Shown here piece by piece: positions 55,073 to 64,000 of a stretch of 64,000 nt of DNA (within the stretch, counting starts at the first letter, position 1; each line of letters starts with the position of its first letter). The DNA is from Thermococcus litoralis DSM 5473 (GTDB lineage Archaea; Methanobacteriota_B; Thermococci; Thermococcales; Thermococcaceae): the NCBI RefSeq assembly GCF_000246985.2, contig NC_022084.1:1465130-1529129 (forward strand), read 5' to 3'. Under the pieces are notes generated by a model. That model saw only the letters and a program-made list of their open reading frames with translations. It did no database searches and had not been told where the DNA came from. A program made the translations under genes and the position numbers.

Positions 55073-58000
55073 TGGACAAGGAGGAGATGATAGAGAGATT
55101 TGTGAAGTTTCTCAGAGAATATACCGATGACAGCGGGAACAAGGTTTATTTAGATGAAATAAGGGATGTGCTGACAGTTGTCCCTAGGAGATATCTTGCG
55201 ATAAACTGGGAACATTTAAACGCCTTTGATCCCGAACTCGCTGGAGAGCTTATAGACAATCCCGAAGAAGTTATCCTTGCGGCTGAAGATGCTATCCAAA
55301 TAATCCTGCAGGAGGATTTCTTTAGGAAGGAGCCTTTTCTAATTCATGCTCGTTTTCATGGTCTGCCAAAGAGCTACCTTGTGAAGGAGCTTGGGAGTGA
55401 GCATATAAACAAATTCATCCAGGTGGAGGGAATAATAACAAGGATGACCGAGGTAAAGCCCTTTGTTTCGAGAGCGGTTTACATCTGCAAAGATTGCGGA
55501 CATGAGATGGTGAGACTTCAAAAACCGTATGCGAACTTAATCAAGCCCAACAAATGTGAAGCCTGTGGAAGTAGGAACGTTGAGCTTGACGTTGATAAGA
55601 GCACTTTTCTAAACTTTCAGAGCTTTAGACTCCAAGACAGGCCTGAAAGCCTTAAAGGTGGACAAATGCCCCGTTTTGTTGACGTAATTTTGCTTGACGA
55701 TCTCGTGGATATTGCCCTTCCAGGAGATAGAGTAGTTATAACTGGAATTTTGAGGGTTGTTTTAGAGCAAAGGGACAAGAGACCAATATTCCGGAAGATA
55801 ATAGAGGCAAACTATGTGGAGCAGTTAAGCAAGGAAATAGAAGAGCTCGAAATAACTCCGGAGGATGAGCAGAAGATTAAGGAGCTTGCAAAAAGGAAGG
55901 ATATTGTCGATGTAATAGTTGACTCTATCGCTCCTGCTATTTATGGAATGAAAAAGGAAAAACTCGGAATTGCCCTCGCGCTGTTTGGAGGAAACACGAA
56001 ACAACTCCCGGATGGGACAAGGCTAAGAGGAGAGAGCCACGTTCTGCTTGTAGGAGATCCTGGAGTAGCTAAGTGTGTTGAATACAATACAGAAGTTGTG
56101 CTGTCGGATGGGAGCATTAAACCAATCGGAGAACTCGTTGATGAAGCCATAGAAAAAGCAAAAGAACGCGGAACCCTTGGTGTCGTTGACGATGGCTACT
56201 ATGCACCCATAGACCTCGAAATCTACGCCCTCGACGCTTCAACGCTGAAGGTTAGAAGGGTTAAGGCAAACATTGCATGGAAGAGAACCGCTCCGGAAAG
56301 AATGTTCAGGATAAAGACCGCTAGTGGGAGGGAAATAAAAGTAACACCAACACATCCTTTCTTCGTCTTTGATGAAGGAACCTTCAAGACAAGAAAAGCA
56401 GAAGAGCTAAAAGTGGGAGACAAAATCGCAACGCTAAGAAGAGAGAATGAACCAATTGAAATTCCCGAGACAAAAAATGAGCATCTCAAAAAGCTCCTTG
56501 CCAGTTCTGACATCTTCTGGGACAGGATAGAAGAGATAGAGGAGTACAAGCCGGAGCACCCGTGGGTATATGACCTTCAAGTTCCCGAGCATCATAACTT
56601 CATAGCTAACGATATCTTTGTTCACAATAGCCAGCTCCTTCGTTATGTGGCGAATTTAGCACCGAGGGCTATCTATACCAGTGGGAAGAGCTCAAGCGCC
56701 GCCGGCCTTACTGCCGCCGCAGTGCGCGATGAATTAACCGGCTCTTGGGTTTTGGAGGCTGGAGTTCTTGTTTTAGCGGATATGGGCATTGCATGTCTTC
56801 ACCCCGATTCGAGAGTGCTTGTGAACGGCAAATACCTTCCAATAAAAGAGTTATTTAATGAGGCAAAGTCCTACAAAGCCAAATCTAACGGTGAGATAGT
56901 GGATATTCAGGAAGATACTTTCGAAGTTGTCTCATTAGACCTTGAAAGAATGAAAACTGGTAACTCTTTGGCCACAATCATCAGGAGGAAACAATGGAAA
57001 GGAGAACTCGTTAAGCTAAAATTCCGCTCGGGTAATGAACTCCTTCTTACTCCCGACCACTGGCTCATTGATGGTAAAACATTAGAATGGAAAGAAGCAG
57101 GAGAGTTTAAACCGGGTGATACGGTCGTTGCTCCTCTCAAACTCCCAGAAGTGAAGGAGAAAATCTACATCCTTGACATACTTCCTGAAAACTGGAGGGT
57201 TAAATTAACCAAGGAAGAAAAAGAAGAGCTAAGAAAAGAAGTTCTTAGAAGATTCAAGTCTATTGCAGAGTTCAACAGGCACTACGGTATTTCAAAAGAC
57301 TTTCTATCTGGGAGAGGAGCTATAAAGGTTGGTAAGTTCAGGAAGATACTCAAAGATTTCGGCATTTACGAAAAATGGAAAAAGCGTCACCTGGCTTATG
57401 GGCCATATTCAAGAAGAGAAAAGCTTAAGGTCGCATATATAACTCCAGAAATGGCCTATTTCTTTGGATTTCTGTACGGAGACGGGTGGATTCAAAGAAT
57501 TGGAGATAGGGTAACACTGCGGATAACCCAATCACTTGTCAATGAAAAACAGCTCAAAAGGTTAAGAGAGAGTTTTGCATTATTTTATCCTAAAAAACTC
57601 AGAGAGTACAGGAGAACTACATCGAGCATCTTGGCAGGAAACAAAATCTCGAGTGAAAGCATAACCTTCTCAGTAAATTCTCCTCTTCTCGGCTACATCT
57701 ACGAGTACCTCACGAAAGACAATCTAACGAACCTCTTTGGGCTAGATGATGAGGCACTTAAAGCATTTGTTGCAGGGGCTCTGGACTCAGACGGTTGTGT
57801 ATCAATAAAGCGGAGTGATAAAGGAGAAGTTGTCCACGTGGAGTTCCTCCTATCTAATGATATTAGGAAAGATAATGCCTTTGCAATGCTCCTAAGGAGA
57901 TTTGACGTGTATGCCAGAATTGTAAGAGACAAACGAGAAAACGTCAATAGAATACAAATAACCTCTAGGGAAGACGTTAAAAACCTTTTAGAAGCTGTGA

Positions 58001-59277
58001 AATCTTACAGCATAAAGGTCAAAGAAATCCCTGAAGTTAAACGCCTTATATCGCCCAAAAGCGACAAATTGCCCTCAGAGCCTGTTAAAGAAATTGCGAG
58101 GAGGATAAGAGAGGAAATACCAGCTTCAATTCTCTTGGAAAAAGGTCTTTGGAGTGTTATCTATGAGTACTCCAAAGGCGTCCGTGTTCCAACTAGGAAA
58201 CAAATCCATAAACTTCTGGAGAGACTTTCGGATTATCTCAGCCCGGAAATAAAATTTAAGCTTGAAATCCTAGCAAGAAGGGACTACTTCCTTGATGAAA
58301 TTGTGGAGGTAGAGAGGATACCATATGAAGGGCATGTTTACGATCTTTACGTGCCTGTTTATCATAACTTTGTAGCCGAAGGAATAATTGTGCATAACTG
58401 CATTGACGAGATAGACAAGATGAGCGACAGAGATAGGAGTTCCATACACGAAGCCCTTGAGCAGCAGACCGTTAGTATATCAAAGGCGGGAATTACAGCA
58501 ACACTGAATGCAAGAACTACGGTTATAGCCGCGGCCAATCCTAAATATGGAAGGTTCAATAGGATGAAATCCCTTCCGGAGCAAGTGGATTTGCCTCCAA
58601 CACTCCTAAGCAGGTTTGACCTTATATTTGTTCTTCTTGATGAGCCAGATGAAAAACTCGATTCTGAGATAGCTGAGCACATACTTAAGGTCAGAAAGGG
58701 TGAGGCGGAGGCAGTTGCTCCAAAGATACCGCATGAGCTTCTCAAAAAGTACATAGCCTATGCAAGAAAGAACATCAAACCAGTGCTCAGTAAAGAGGCA
58801 ATGGAAGAAATCAAGCGCTACTACGTTAAAATGAGAAGGACAATAGGGAGAGGAGGTAGTGAGGAAGGGATTAAACCGATTCCAATTACCGCAAGACAGC
58901 TTGAGGCTCTCATAAGGCTCAGCGAAGCCCATGCAAAAATGAGGCTGAGCGAGATTGTCACAAAAGAAGACGCCAGAGCTGCAATTGAGCTTATGGAATA
59001 TACGCTAAGGAAGACGGCAATGGACGAAGAAGGAAACATTGATGTCAGCATCTTGGAGATTGGAAAATCCTCAAAGAAAATCAACAAGATGGACAAGATT
59101 CTCAATATAATAAAAGAGCTTCAGGATTTGGAAGACTACGGGGCCCCTAGGGAAGAGATAATAAAAGAGGCCAGCAAACACGGAATAGGAAAGAGTGAGG
59201 TTGAGAAAATATTAGAAGAACTCAAAGCGAACTCAATGATATATGAACCTCGTTCGGGCTATTACAAGGTTTTGTGA
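55072..59277 (+). CDS. mcm: Replicative helicase MCM with two inteins
   Basis: The 3'-5' replicative helicase. The host protein is about 681 residues once two inteins (185 and 535 residues) are removed. N-terminal part: zinc ribbon CKDCGH...CEACGS. AAA+ core: Walker A VLLVGDPGVAK is interrupted just before its final Ser, Walker B CIDEIDKMSDRDRSS is interrupted just before its first Cys, with ANPKYGRFN and the arginine finger LSRFDLIFVLLDEPDE following. A winged-helix C-terminus ends the protein. ATG 55072 overlaps the gins23 stop. Confidence 0.96.
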   Translation: MDKEEMIERFVKFLREYTDDSGNKVYLDEIRDVLTVVPRRYLAINWEHLNAFDPELAGELIDNPEEVILAAEDAIQIILQEDFFRKEPFLIHARFHGLPKSYLVKELGSEHINKFIQVEGIITRMTEVKPFVSRAVYICKDCGHEMVRLQKPYANLIKPNKCEACGSRNVELDVDKSTFLNFQSFRLQDRPESLKGGQMPRFVDVILLDDLVDIALPGDRVVITGILRVVLEQRDKRPIFRKIIEANYVEQLSKEIEELEITPEDEQKIKELAKRKDIVDVIVDSIAPAIYGMKKEKLGIALALFGGNTKQLPDGTRLRGESHVLLVGDPGVAKCVEYNTEVVLSDGSIKPIGELVDEAIEKAKERGTLGVVDDGYYAPIDLEIYALDASTLKVRRVKANIAWKRTAPERMFRIKTASGREIKVTPTHPFFVFDEGTFKTRKAEELKVGDKIATLRRENEPIEIPETKNEHLKKLLASSDIFWDRIEEIEEYKPEHPWVYDLQVPEHHNFIANDIFVHNSQLLRYVANLAPRAIYTSGKSSSAAGLTAAAVRDELTGSWVLEAGVLVLADMGIACLHPDSRVLVNGKYLPIKELFNEAKSYKAKSNGEIVDIQEDTFEVVSLDLERMKTGNSLATIIRRKQWKGELVKLKFRSGNELLLTPDHWLIDGKTLEWKEAGEFKPGDTVVAPLKLPEVKEKIYILDILPENWRVKLTKEEKEELRKEVLRRFKSIAEFNRHYGISKDFLSGRGAIKVGKFRKILKDFGIYEKWKKRHLAYGPYSRREKLKVAYITPEMAYFFGFLYGDGWIQRIGDRVTLRITQSLVNEKQLKRLRESFALFYPKKLREYRRTTSSILAGNKISSESITFSVNSPLLGYIYEYLTKDNLTNLFGLDDEALKAFVAGALDSDGCVSIKRSDKGEVVHVEFLLSNDIRKDNAFAMLLRRFDVYARIVRDKRENVNRIQITSREDVKNLLEAVKSYSIKVKEIPEVKRLISPKSDKLPSEPVKEIARRIREEIPASILLEKGLWSVIYEYSKGVRVPTRKQIHKLLERLSDYLSPEIKFKLEILARRDYFLDEIVEVERIPYEGHVYDLYVPVYHNFVAEGIIVHNCIDEIDKMSDRDRSSIHEALEQQTVSISKAGITATLNARTTVIAAANPKYGRFNRMKSLPEQVDLPPTLLSRFDLIFVLLDEPDEKLDSEIAEHILKVRKGEAEAVAPKIPHELLKKYIAYARKNIKPVLSKEAMEEIKRYYVKMRRTIGRGGSEEGIKPIPITARQLEALIRLSEAHAKMRLSEIVTKEDARAAIELMEYTLRKTAMDEEGNIDVSILEIGKSSKKINKMDKILNIIKELQDLEDYGAPREEIIKEASKHGIGKSEVEKILEELKANSMIYEPRSGYYKVL
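56074..56628 (+). other. MCM intein 1 (mini-intein at Walker A)
   Basis: 185 residues beginning at Cys (CVEYNTEVVLSDGSIKPIGE) and ending VPEHHNFIANDIFVHN before the extein Ser. Splicing motifs are present: block B TASGREIKVTPTHPFFV, block F and block G (terminal HN). No LAGLIDADG endonuclease is present, so it cannot home by itself. It interrupts the Walker A loop (GDPGVAK^S), a known MCM/CDC21 insertion site in Thermococcales. Confidence 0.93.
56794..58398 (+). other. MCM intein 2 with LAGLIDADG endonuclease
   Basis: 535 residues from Cys (CLHPDSRVLVNGKYLPIKEL) to VPVYHNFVAEGIIVHN, followed by extein Cys of CIDEIDKM. It carries block B (SGNELLLTPDHWLI) and two LAGLIDADG motifs, FFGFLYGDGWI and FVAGALDSDGCVS, so it may encode an active homing endonuclease. 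It interrupts the helicase immediately before Walker B. Confidence 0.93.
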
Positions 59278-59322
59278 AAAGGTTAATAAGGCGAAGATAG
59301 AACCTATAGCGAGGTGAGAAAA

Positions 59323-59745
59323 ATGGAGTACGACTATTATGATTATGAGAAGCTTTTGGAAAAAGCGTATGAAGAACTTCCAGAGAATGTTAAGCATCAT
59401 GAATCAAGATTTGAGGTTCCTGCTGCAGTGGTAACAATCGAAGGCAACAAAACTATAATCGAGAACTTCAGGGATATCGCGGAGGCCATGAACAGAGATC
59501 CAAATCATCTGCTTAAGTTTATCTTGAGGGAAGTCGCTACTGCGGGTGTCTTGGAAGGAAGAAGAGCCGTCCTGCAGGGGCGTTTTACACCGTATCTCAT
59601 AGCAAACAAAATGAAGAAATACCTCAAAGAGTACGTCATATGCCCTGTGTGTGGCTCACCGGACACAAAGATCATCAAGAGAGACCGCTTCCACTTCTTG
59701 AAGTGTGAAGCCTGTGGTGCTGAAACCCCAATAGCCCATCTCTGA
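59323..59745 (+). CDS. Translation initiation factor aIF2 beta subunit
   Basis: 140 residues, starting [20 protein letters not shown] at ATG 59323 behind GAGGTGA. The core [19 protein letters not shown] and the C-terminal zinc ribbon CPVCGSPDT...CEACGAE are those of aIF2-beta, part of the heterotrimer that brings initiator tRNA to the ribosome. It follows mcm by 45 nt, a conserved arrangement in Thermococcales. Confidence 0.95.
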   Translation: MEYDYYDYEKLLEKAYEELPENVKHHESRFEVPAAVVTIEGNKTIIENFRDIAEAMNRDPNHLLKFILREVATAGVLEGRRAVLQGRFTPYLIANKMKKYLKEYVICPVCGSPDTKIIKRDRFHFLKCEACGAETPIAHL

Positions 59746-59868
59746 GCCCTTTTTCACTCTTTTGTTTGTGTACATGTACTCTTCTGAGCATTTTATGGCT
59801 ATGAAAATCCTTTTAAAGGGGTTTACAAACTACAAATTAGTTAACCAATGGTTATGGGGGCAACTCTT

Positions 59869-61437
59869 ATGAGCATGGAGGAAAAAGTGAAGGAACTCTA
59901 TGAAAAGAAGGAGAAAATTCTGAAGATGGGTGGAGAGGAAAAGGTGGCAAAGCAGCATGAAAAAGGAAAGCTTACAGCGAGAGAAAGAATCGAAAAACTC
60001 CTTGATCCTGGAAGTTTTGTAGAGATAGGGATGTTCGTTAAGCACAGAAACACAGAGTTTGGCCTTGACAAGATGGAGCTACCAGCAGATGGAGTTATCA
60101 CCGGCTATGGAACGATCGACGGCAGATTGGTCTTCGTTTATGCTCAAGATTTCACCGTTATGGGTGGTTCTCTTGGAGAAATGCACGCGGCAAAGATAAA
60201 GCGCATCATGGAGCTGGCTTTAGAGGCAGGAGCGCCAGTGATAGGACTCAACGACTCCGGTGGGGCGAGAATACAGGAGGGTGTTGACTCACTTAAGGGC
60301 TACGGTGAGATATTCAAGATGAACACCCTTCTCAGCGGTGTAGTCCCACAGATTACAGCCATTATGGGCCCGTGTGCCGGAGGAGCCGTATACAGCCCGG
60401 CAATAGGCGATTTTATCCTTATGGTTGACAATCCCGCAAGCTTCATGTTCATTACTGGTCCCCAAGTAGTAAAGGCAGTCACTGGTGTGGAAGTCTCTCC
60501 AATTCAGCTTGGTGGTGCAATGGTTCATGCCCAAAAGAGTGGACAGGCTCATTTAATAGGAAAGAGTGACGAAGAAGTTTTAATGCTCATAAGAAGGTTG
60601 GTAAGCTATCTCCCATCAAACAACATGGAGAAGCCGCCTAGATATCCAACTAACGATCCACCGTTTAGAAAAAGCGAGAAGCTCTATGAAATAGTTCCAG
60701 ATGATCCCAACAAAGGTTACGATGTGAGGCAGGTTATCTATGAGATTGTTGATAGGGATGCCAACGGAAATCCAGACTTCCTTGAGATACTCCCCTACTT
60801 TGCTCCAAATGCCGTCGTAGGCTTTGGAAGGATGAACGGACAAACTGTTGGAATTGTGGCAAACAACCCAATTCACTTAGCGGGAGTTCTTGATATAGAC
60901 AGCTCCGACAAGATTGCACGCTTTGTCAGGACTTGTGACGCCTTCAACATCCCAATAGTAACTTTGGTTGACGTTCCCGGTTACTTGCCGGGAGTTCAGC
61001 AAGAATACGGTGGAATCATAAGGCACGGTGCAAAGGTGCTCTATGCTTATTCAGAGGCAACAGTCCCAATGGTCACAGTAATCTTGAGGAAGGCTTACGG
61101 TGGAGCTTATCTAGCCATGGGAAGCAAACACCTTGGTGCAGATTTTGTCTTCGCTTGGCCAACGGCTGAGATAGCCGTTATGGGACCGGAAGGAGCGGCA
61201 AATATCATCTTTAGAAAGGAGATTGCCAAAGCAGAAAATCCAGAAGAGGTCAGGCAACAAAAGATCAAAGAATACAGAGAGAAGTTTGCTAACCCATATG
61301 TTGCCGCAAGCAGAGGCTACATAGATGATGTCATAGACCCAGCGGAGACAAGAGGAAAGATAATCATGGCGTTGGAGGCTTTAGAAAGCAAGCGTGTAAA
61401 GCTTCCACCAAAGAAGCACGGCAATATACCATTGTGA
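59869..61437 (+). CDS. mmdA: Methylmalonyl-CoA decarboxylase alpha subunit (carboxyltransferase)
   Basis: 522 residues of the acyl-CoA carboxyltransferase family: ERIEKLLDPGSFVEIGMFVK, NDSGGARIQEGVDSL, IMGPCAGGAVYSPA, GAMVHAQKSGQAHL and RKAYGGAYLAMGSK. It moves the carboxyl group from methylmalonyl-CoA (or a related acyl-CoA) to biotin on the carrier subunit; decarboxylation then drives Na+ export. MSMEEKV at ATG 59869 matches the usual N-terminus; ATG 59848 is an alternative since a TTTTAAAGG element lies near 59812. It heads a four-gene operon. Confidence 0.9.
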   Translation: MSMEEKVKELYEKKEKILKMGGEEKVAKQHEKGKLTARERIEKLLDPGSFVEIGMFVKHRNTEFGLDKMELPADGVITGYGTIDGRLVFVYAQDFTVMGGSLGEMHAAKIKRIMELALEAGAPVIGLNDSGGARIQEGVDSLKGYGEIFKMNTLLSGVVPQITAIMGPCAGGAVYSPAIGDFILMVDNPASFMFITGPQVVKAVTGVEVSPIQLGGAMVHAQKSGQAHLIGKSDEEVLMLIRRLVSYLPSNNMEKPPRYPTNDPPFRKSEKLYEIVPDDPNKGYDVRQVIYEIVDRDANGNPDFLEILPYFAPNAVVGFGRMNGQTVGIVANNPIHLAGVLDIDSSDKIARFVRTCDAFNIPIVTLVDVPGYLPGVQQEYGGIIRHGAKVLYAYSEATVPMVTVILRKAYGGAYLAMGSKHLGADFVFAWPTAEIAVMGPEGAANIIFRKEIAKAENPEEVRQQKIKEYREKFANPYVAASRGYIDDVIDPAETRGKIIMALEALESKRVKLPPKKHGNIPL

Positions 61438-61447
61438 GGTGCGAGAA

Positions 61448-61828
61448 ATGGTCACTTGGGAGTTTTTCCTTGAGGGTCTTTATATTACCATTTTGGGCGT
61501 TACGGTAGTTTTCCTAGTGCTCTCAATATTAGCCCTAGCAATGTATGGAATAGGATACCTTGAAAGGGTGTTGATTGAGAGAGAAAAGCCTGTGGAAGTT
61601 AAGCCCTTGCCTAAGGAAGAGAAGGTAGTTGTTGAGGAGAAGCCTTCAATTGAACCAAAGAAGCTTGCAGTAATCACTGCTGCGATTTTGGCTTACATAG
61701 CAGAGAAGAACGCTCAACTTAGACCTTTGCCGTTTAAAAAGAAACCTTCCGATGCTTGGCGTTTATATGGTATTCAATCCCAGGTTGAAGAGGTTGAAAA
61801 CTTTAACTACGAAATGGGGGCATGGTGA
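61448..61828 (+). CDS. OadG-like small membrane subunit of the decarboxylase pump
   Basis: About 126 residues: one N-terminal membrane helix (ITILGVTVVFLVLSILALAM), a charged Pro/Glu/Lys-rich linker, then a cytosolic tail (VITAAILAYIAEKNAQLRPL). This is the layout of gamma/delta (OadG/MmdD) subunits that hold the complex together. ATG 61448 follows GAGGTG; the GTG at 61439 overlaps that site. Confidence 0.8.
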   Translation: MVTWEFFLEGLYITILGVTVVFLVLSILALAMYGIGYLERVLIEREKPVEVKPLPKEEKVVVEEKPSIEPKKLAVITAAILAYIAEKNAQLRPLPFKKKPSDAWRLYGIQSQVEEVENFNYEMGAW

Positions 61829-61830
61829 GG

Positions 61831-62307
61831 ATGAAAGGTAAAGTTAAGGTCATTGTTGATGGCGTTCCTTATGAGGTTGAGGTTGAAGAACTCGGTGGAG
61901 GAAAGTTCAAAGTTAGCTTTGAGGGAGAAAGTTACGAAGTTGAGGCTAAAGACCTTGGAATCCCAATGGGGGCGCTTCAAGCTCCTTCGGCAGCTCCTGT
62001 TCAGGTTGGTGCTCCTGTCGCTACTCCTGCGCCAGCTCCAGCAGTAGCTTCTGCTCCGGTATCGGCTCCTTCAGTTCCGGCTCCGGCGGTTGGCGAGGAT
62101 GTGGTTTCTGCGCCTATGCCTGGTAAGATTCTTAGGGTTTTGGTTAGGGAGGGTGATCAGGTTAGGGTTGGTCAGGGGTTGCTCATTTTGGAGGCTATGA
62201 AGATGGAGAATGAGATTCCCTCACCAAAGGATGGAGTCGTCAAGAGAATACTCGTCAAGGAAGGAGACACCGTCGACACAGGACAACCACTAATAGAACT
62301 AGGGTGA
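61831..62307 (+). CDS. mmdC: Biotin carboxyl carrier subunit
   Basis: About 158 residues. After an N-terminal domain, a long Ala/Pro/Val linker (about residues 52-92) leads to a biotinyl domain with the target lysine in LEAMKMENEIPSP. It carries carboxybiotin between MmdA and the membrane beta subunit. ATG 61831 follows GGTGAG, which lies over the upstream stop. Confidence 0.93.
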   Translation: MKGKVKVIVDGVPYEVEVEELGGGKFKVSFEGESYEVEAKDLGIPMGALQAPSAAPVQVGAPVATPAPAPAVASAPVSAPSVPAPAVGEDVVSAPMPGKILRVLVREGDQVRVGQGLLILEAMKMENEIPSPKDGVVKRILVKEGDTVDTGQPLIELG

Positions 62308-62313
62308 TGGGGA

Positions 62314-63447
62314 ATGGGAATTGAGCAAGCAATACTTGACTTCTTTGCCAACATAGGTCTCTTTCATTTAACAGTCGGAAACGTGATAATGATAATTGTT
62401 GGCTTCATCCTGATGTATTTGGCCATAAGGTATGAGATGGAGCCATTGTTGTTGCTCCCGATTGGAATAAGTGCCGTACTAGTGAATCTCCCATTAACTG
62501 GCATTTTGAGTGCCGATCCAGAGCATCCAGGGCTGTTTTTCCTAATTAAGCACTACCTTATTGACACAGAGGTTGTGCCATTGCCGATCTTCTTTGGTCT
62601 AGGAGCAATGACGGATTTTGGTCCAATGATCGCCGATCCAAAGACTGCACTGCTTGGTGCAGCGGCTCAGATTGGTGTCTTCATTGCAATGCTTACTGCA
62701 GTAGCCTTAGGCTTCAACCTCCAAGAGGCAGCTTCTATTGGTATCATTGGCGGTGCCGATGGGCCAACAACAATTTATCTAACCACTAAGCTCGCTCCCC
62801 ATTTACTTGGTGCAACTGCAGTAGCTGCTTATTCCTACATGAGCCTCGTCCCAATAATCCAGCCTCCAGTTATTAAAGCCTTAACAACTCCAGAGGAGAG
62901 AAAAATCAGAATGGAACAGCTAAGGCCGGTTTCAAAGAGGGAGAAGGTTATTTTCCCAATAGCTTCGATGATAATCATCGGCCTCCTTGTACCTTCAGCA
63001 GCTCCTTTGGTTGGAATGCTTATGATCGGCAACCTTTTCAGAGAAAGCGGTGTTGTTGAAAGACTTAGCAAAGCTGCAAGAGAAGAGCTAATGAACATCG
63101 TTACGATCTTCCTTGGACTTGGTGTTGGATCAACAATGCAGGCGGAGAGCTTTCTAACTTTGAGCACTATAAAAATCCTTCTCCTTGGTGTCATAGCTTT
63201 TGCTTCAGCAACTGCTGGTGGGGTATTGTTGGGTAAGCTCATGATGAAGCTTAGCGGTGGAAGGATAAACCCAATGATCGGTGCTGCCGGTGTTTCAGCA
63301 GTTCCAATGAGTGCTAGGGTTGTTCAAAAGCTTGCCGCAAAGGAAGATCCCGGAAACTTCATACTAATGCATGCAATGGGACCAAACGTTGCTGGAGTTA
63401 TAGGAACTGCAGTCGCCGCTGGAGTTCTGCTCTCGGTACTTGGGTGA
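62314..63447 (+). CDS. mmdB: Sodium-pumping decarboxylase beta subunit
   Basis: A membrane protein of 377 residues that decarboxylates carboxybiotin and exports Na+. Motifs: [18 protein letters not shown] with the key Asp, [16 protein letters not shown], and the C-terminal [19 protein letters not shown] and [18 protein letters not shown]. It ends the operon, followed by a T-rich stretch (about 63450-63462). Confidence 0.93.
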   Translation: MGIEQAILDFFANIGLFHLTVGNVIMIIVGFILMYLAIRYEMEPLLLLPIGISAVLVNLPLTGILSADPEHPGLFFLIKHYLIDTEVVPLPIFFGLGAMTDFGPMIADPKTALLGAAAQIGVFIAMLTAVALGFNLQEAASIGIIGGADGPTTIYLTTKLAPHLLGATAVAAYSYMSLVPIIQPPVIKALTTPEERKIRMEQLRPVSKREKVIFPIASMIIIGLLVPSAAPLVGMLMIGNLFRESGVVERLSKAAREELMNIVTIFLGLGVGSTMQAESFLTLSTIKILLLGVIAFASATAGGVLLGKLMMKLSGGRINPMIGAAGVSAVPMSARVVQKLAAKEDPGNFILMHAMGPNVAGVIGTAVAAGVLLSVLG

Positions 63448-63526
63448 TCTCTTCTTTTTTATTAGAATTTTCTGAGTTCCTTTTTTAGGCTTAATTGAGG
63501 AGAAAAGTAAAAATTAAGAAGAGAAA

Positions 63527-64000
63527 TCACATCATGCCGGGCATTCCGCCCATTCCACCCATTTCTCCTTCTCCACCTTTACCTTCGCCCTTTGAAAGCT
63601 TTGCAGCGATGACATCGTCGATTCTAAGGATCATTATTGCAACTTCACTTGCGCTCTTTATGGCTTGCCTCTTAACCCTAGCTGGCTCGATGACACCTCT
63701 CTCAAGCATGTCAGCTGGTTCTCCGGCAAAGACATCAACACCAATTGCTTTTCCTTTGTTCTTGTGCTCGCTTATGGCCTTAACGAGGACGTCTATTGTG
63801 TCAAGTCCAGCATTTTCTGCAAGAGTCTTTGGAATGATTTTCAAAGCTTCAGCAAATGCCTCAACTGCAAGCTGTTCCTTTCCACCTACTTGCTTTGCGA
63901 ACTCATCGAGTCTAATGCTGAGCTCAATCTCTGTAGCTCCTCCTCCTGGTAAGATTGCACCGTCTTCCATGACGTCCTTGACGACTTTGATGGCATCTTC
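63527..64000 (-). CDS. Thermosome (group II chaperonin) subunit, C-terminal part
   Basis: 158 codons of a chaperonin subunit; the 5' end lies beyond the window. It includes [19 protein letters not shown], the conserved GGG motif of the C-terminal equatorial domain, [21 protein letters not shown] and [16 protein letters not shown], then a Gly/Met-rich tail ([10 protein letters not shown]). It folds proteins in an ATP-driven double ring. It converges with the decarboxylase operon. Confidence 0.96.
   Translation of the reverse strand, partial: EDAIKVVKDVMEDGAILPGGGATEIELSIRLDEFAKQVGGKEQLAVEAFAEALKIIPKTLAENAGLDTIDVLVKAISEHKNKGKAIGVDVFAGEPADMLERGVIEPARVKRQAIKSASEVAIMILRIDDVIAAKLSKGEGKGGEGEMGGMGGMPGMM

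Overview
The window looks like a chromosomal segment of a hyperthermophilic euryarchaeon of the order Thermococcales, most likely a low-GC Thermococcus. The evidence is a 67-residue archaeal histone, EF-2, an MCM helicase with two inteins followed by aIF2-beta, a Gins23-mcm operon, a thermosome subunit, a group 3b sulfhydrogenase II-type operon, hypF/hypE, DUF257 proteins, archaeal asparagine synthetase and a Na+-pumping decarboxylase operon. Genes often start at GTG or TTG behind GGTGA or GGAGG ribosome sites, and many neighbours overlap as ATGA. The genus call is inference from gene content and was not checked against a database.

Layout. 1-4.8 kb: end of a glycerate kinase, then a threonine operon (aspartate kinase, thrB, thrC, asd) with an AlaX editing protein as last gene. 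4.8-8.1 kb: thymidine kinase, histone, B12/radical SAM protein, phosphoesterase. 8.1-13.3 kb: hydrogenase maturation genes hypF and hypE, separated by an IS605/IS1341-type element with a broken tnpB; an orphan tnpB-3'-end/reRNA-like sequence lies upstream of hypF. 13.3-21.8 kb: an AT-rich accessory block with aminotransferase, two Lrp-type proteins, a tripartite tricarboxylate (TctCBA) transporter, a KDG-kinase-like PfkB enzyme, a DapA-type aldolase and an Fe-alcohol dehydrogenase, closed by a 52-bp-arm palindrome. 21.8-23.1 kb: IS5-like relic with 11-bp inverted repeats, and a tRNA-Ser(CGA) read through by an ORF that may be an integrase N-terminal fragment. 23.1-37.6 kb: mostly housekeeping (map, TrkH, ECF ATPase, CyaB-like, archaemetzincin, M42 peptidase, Hjc, carbonic-anhydrase-like, cis-prenyltransferase, EF-2, asparagine synthetase) plus two secreted proteins.

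37.6-47.3 kb is the redox centre. A NuoE/NuoF/(NuoG-GltD) set resembling Stn-type electron-bifurcating transhydrogenases is transcribed divergently from a sulfhydrogenase II operon. A textbook SurR site (GTTn3AACn5GTT) lies in the shared promoter. The middle of the NuoF gene is strikingly GC-rich compared with its flanks. 47.3-54.5 kb: DUF257 pair, Pbp11-like protein, TatD-like hydrolase, a HEPN/MNT pair, a UPF0175/DUF3368 pair, RtcA, a possible degenerate AAA+ protein. 54.5-64 kb: replication and translation operon (Gins23, MCM, aIF2-beta), the sodium-pumping methylmalonyl-CoA decarboxylase operon, and the C-terminus of a thermosome subunit.

Six genes (tnpB, tctC, archaemetzincin, a surface protein, hjc and a DUF3368 toxin) are each broken by one apparent base gain or loss, mostly in a short homopolymer, with the rest of the protein intact in another frame. 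This pattern points to sequencing error for at least some of them. No rRNA and no CRISPR array is present.
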